Positions 5,903 through 5,912 of a stretch of DNA of 5,912 nucleotides are shown here, one piece after another (position 1 is the stretch's first letter; each line of letters begins with the position of its first letter). The notes under the pieces are model-generated. The model had not been told where the DNA came from, did no database searches, and worked only from the letters and a program-made list of their open reading frames with translations. The DNA comes from Peptococcaceae bacterium (GTDB lineage Bacteria > Bacillota > Peptococcia > Peptococcales > Peptococcaceae): positions 1 to 5,912 of the forward strand of contig JAFOFM010000225.1 in NCBI GenBank assembly GCA_017387265.1. The letters are read 5' to 3'. The position numbers were made by a program, and so were the translations under genes.

Positions 5903-5912
5903 CTTCGAACAC

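Noticed and set aside
1..5912. Possible NiFe-hydrogenase, CO dehydrogenase or NADH-dehydrogenase redox subunits, suggested by the Mbh-like order
   Set aside because: No cysteine-cluster, ferredoxin-like or large-subunit motif occurs in the window; every gene seen is a membrane subunit.
1..5912. Mobile elements, CRISPR arrays, tRNA or rRNA genes, long repeats
   Set aside because: None seen on either strand; the window is coding almost end to end with uniform composition.

Overview
The window is one uninterrupted stretch of a minus-strand operon, read from right (5912) to left (1). It encodes the membrane arm of an Mrp/Mbh-type cation/proton antiporter complex. In transcription order the genes are MrpE (mnhE), MrpF (mnhF), MrpG (mnhG), an MbhD/DUF4040 protein, an MbhE-like protein, MrpB (mnhB), MrpC (mnhC), a first MrpD-like subunit, a second MrpD/NuoL-like subunit, a small two-helix protein ending in an acidic DYYD-type tail, and the first 26 codons of a further gene that looks like a third antiporter-type subunit. 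No gap between genes exceeds 2 nt and most junctions overlap. There is no room for an internal promoter or terminator between genes, and both ends of the operon lie outside the window.

The order E-F-G-(MbhD)-(MbhE)-B-C-D matches mbhA to mbhH of membrane-bound hydrogenase and related archaeal complexes. It differs from the canonical bacterial mrpABCDEFG, in which a long MrpA carries the MbhD and MbhE parts as its C-terminal end. What follows MrpD is unusual: a second full-length antiporter-like subunit, then the small protein, then probably a third. Canonical Mrp has two such subunits (MrpA, MrpD) and Mbh has one (MbhH). The layout therefore suggests either a stand-alone multi-pump antiporter or the ion-pumping arm of a larger redox complex. 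No redox, metal-binding or hydrogenase subunit is visible here.

Both complete antiporter-like subunits keep the full set of membrane glutamate and lysine residues used in complex I-type pumping, at nearly identical residue numbers, so both are probably active. MnhE, F and G, the MbhD and MbhE pieces, MnhB and MnhC would form the cation-translocating module attached to them.

The host is a bacterium: strong AGGAGG Shine-Dalgarno sites stand before nearly every gene, and ATGA/TGATG junctions are common. Base composition is moderate (by eye mid-40s % G+C), with CTG-, CAG- and AAA-rich codon use. An anaerobic or fermentative lineage would fit the Mbh-like order, but the sequence alone does not identify the taxon.
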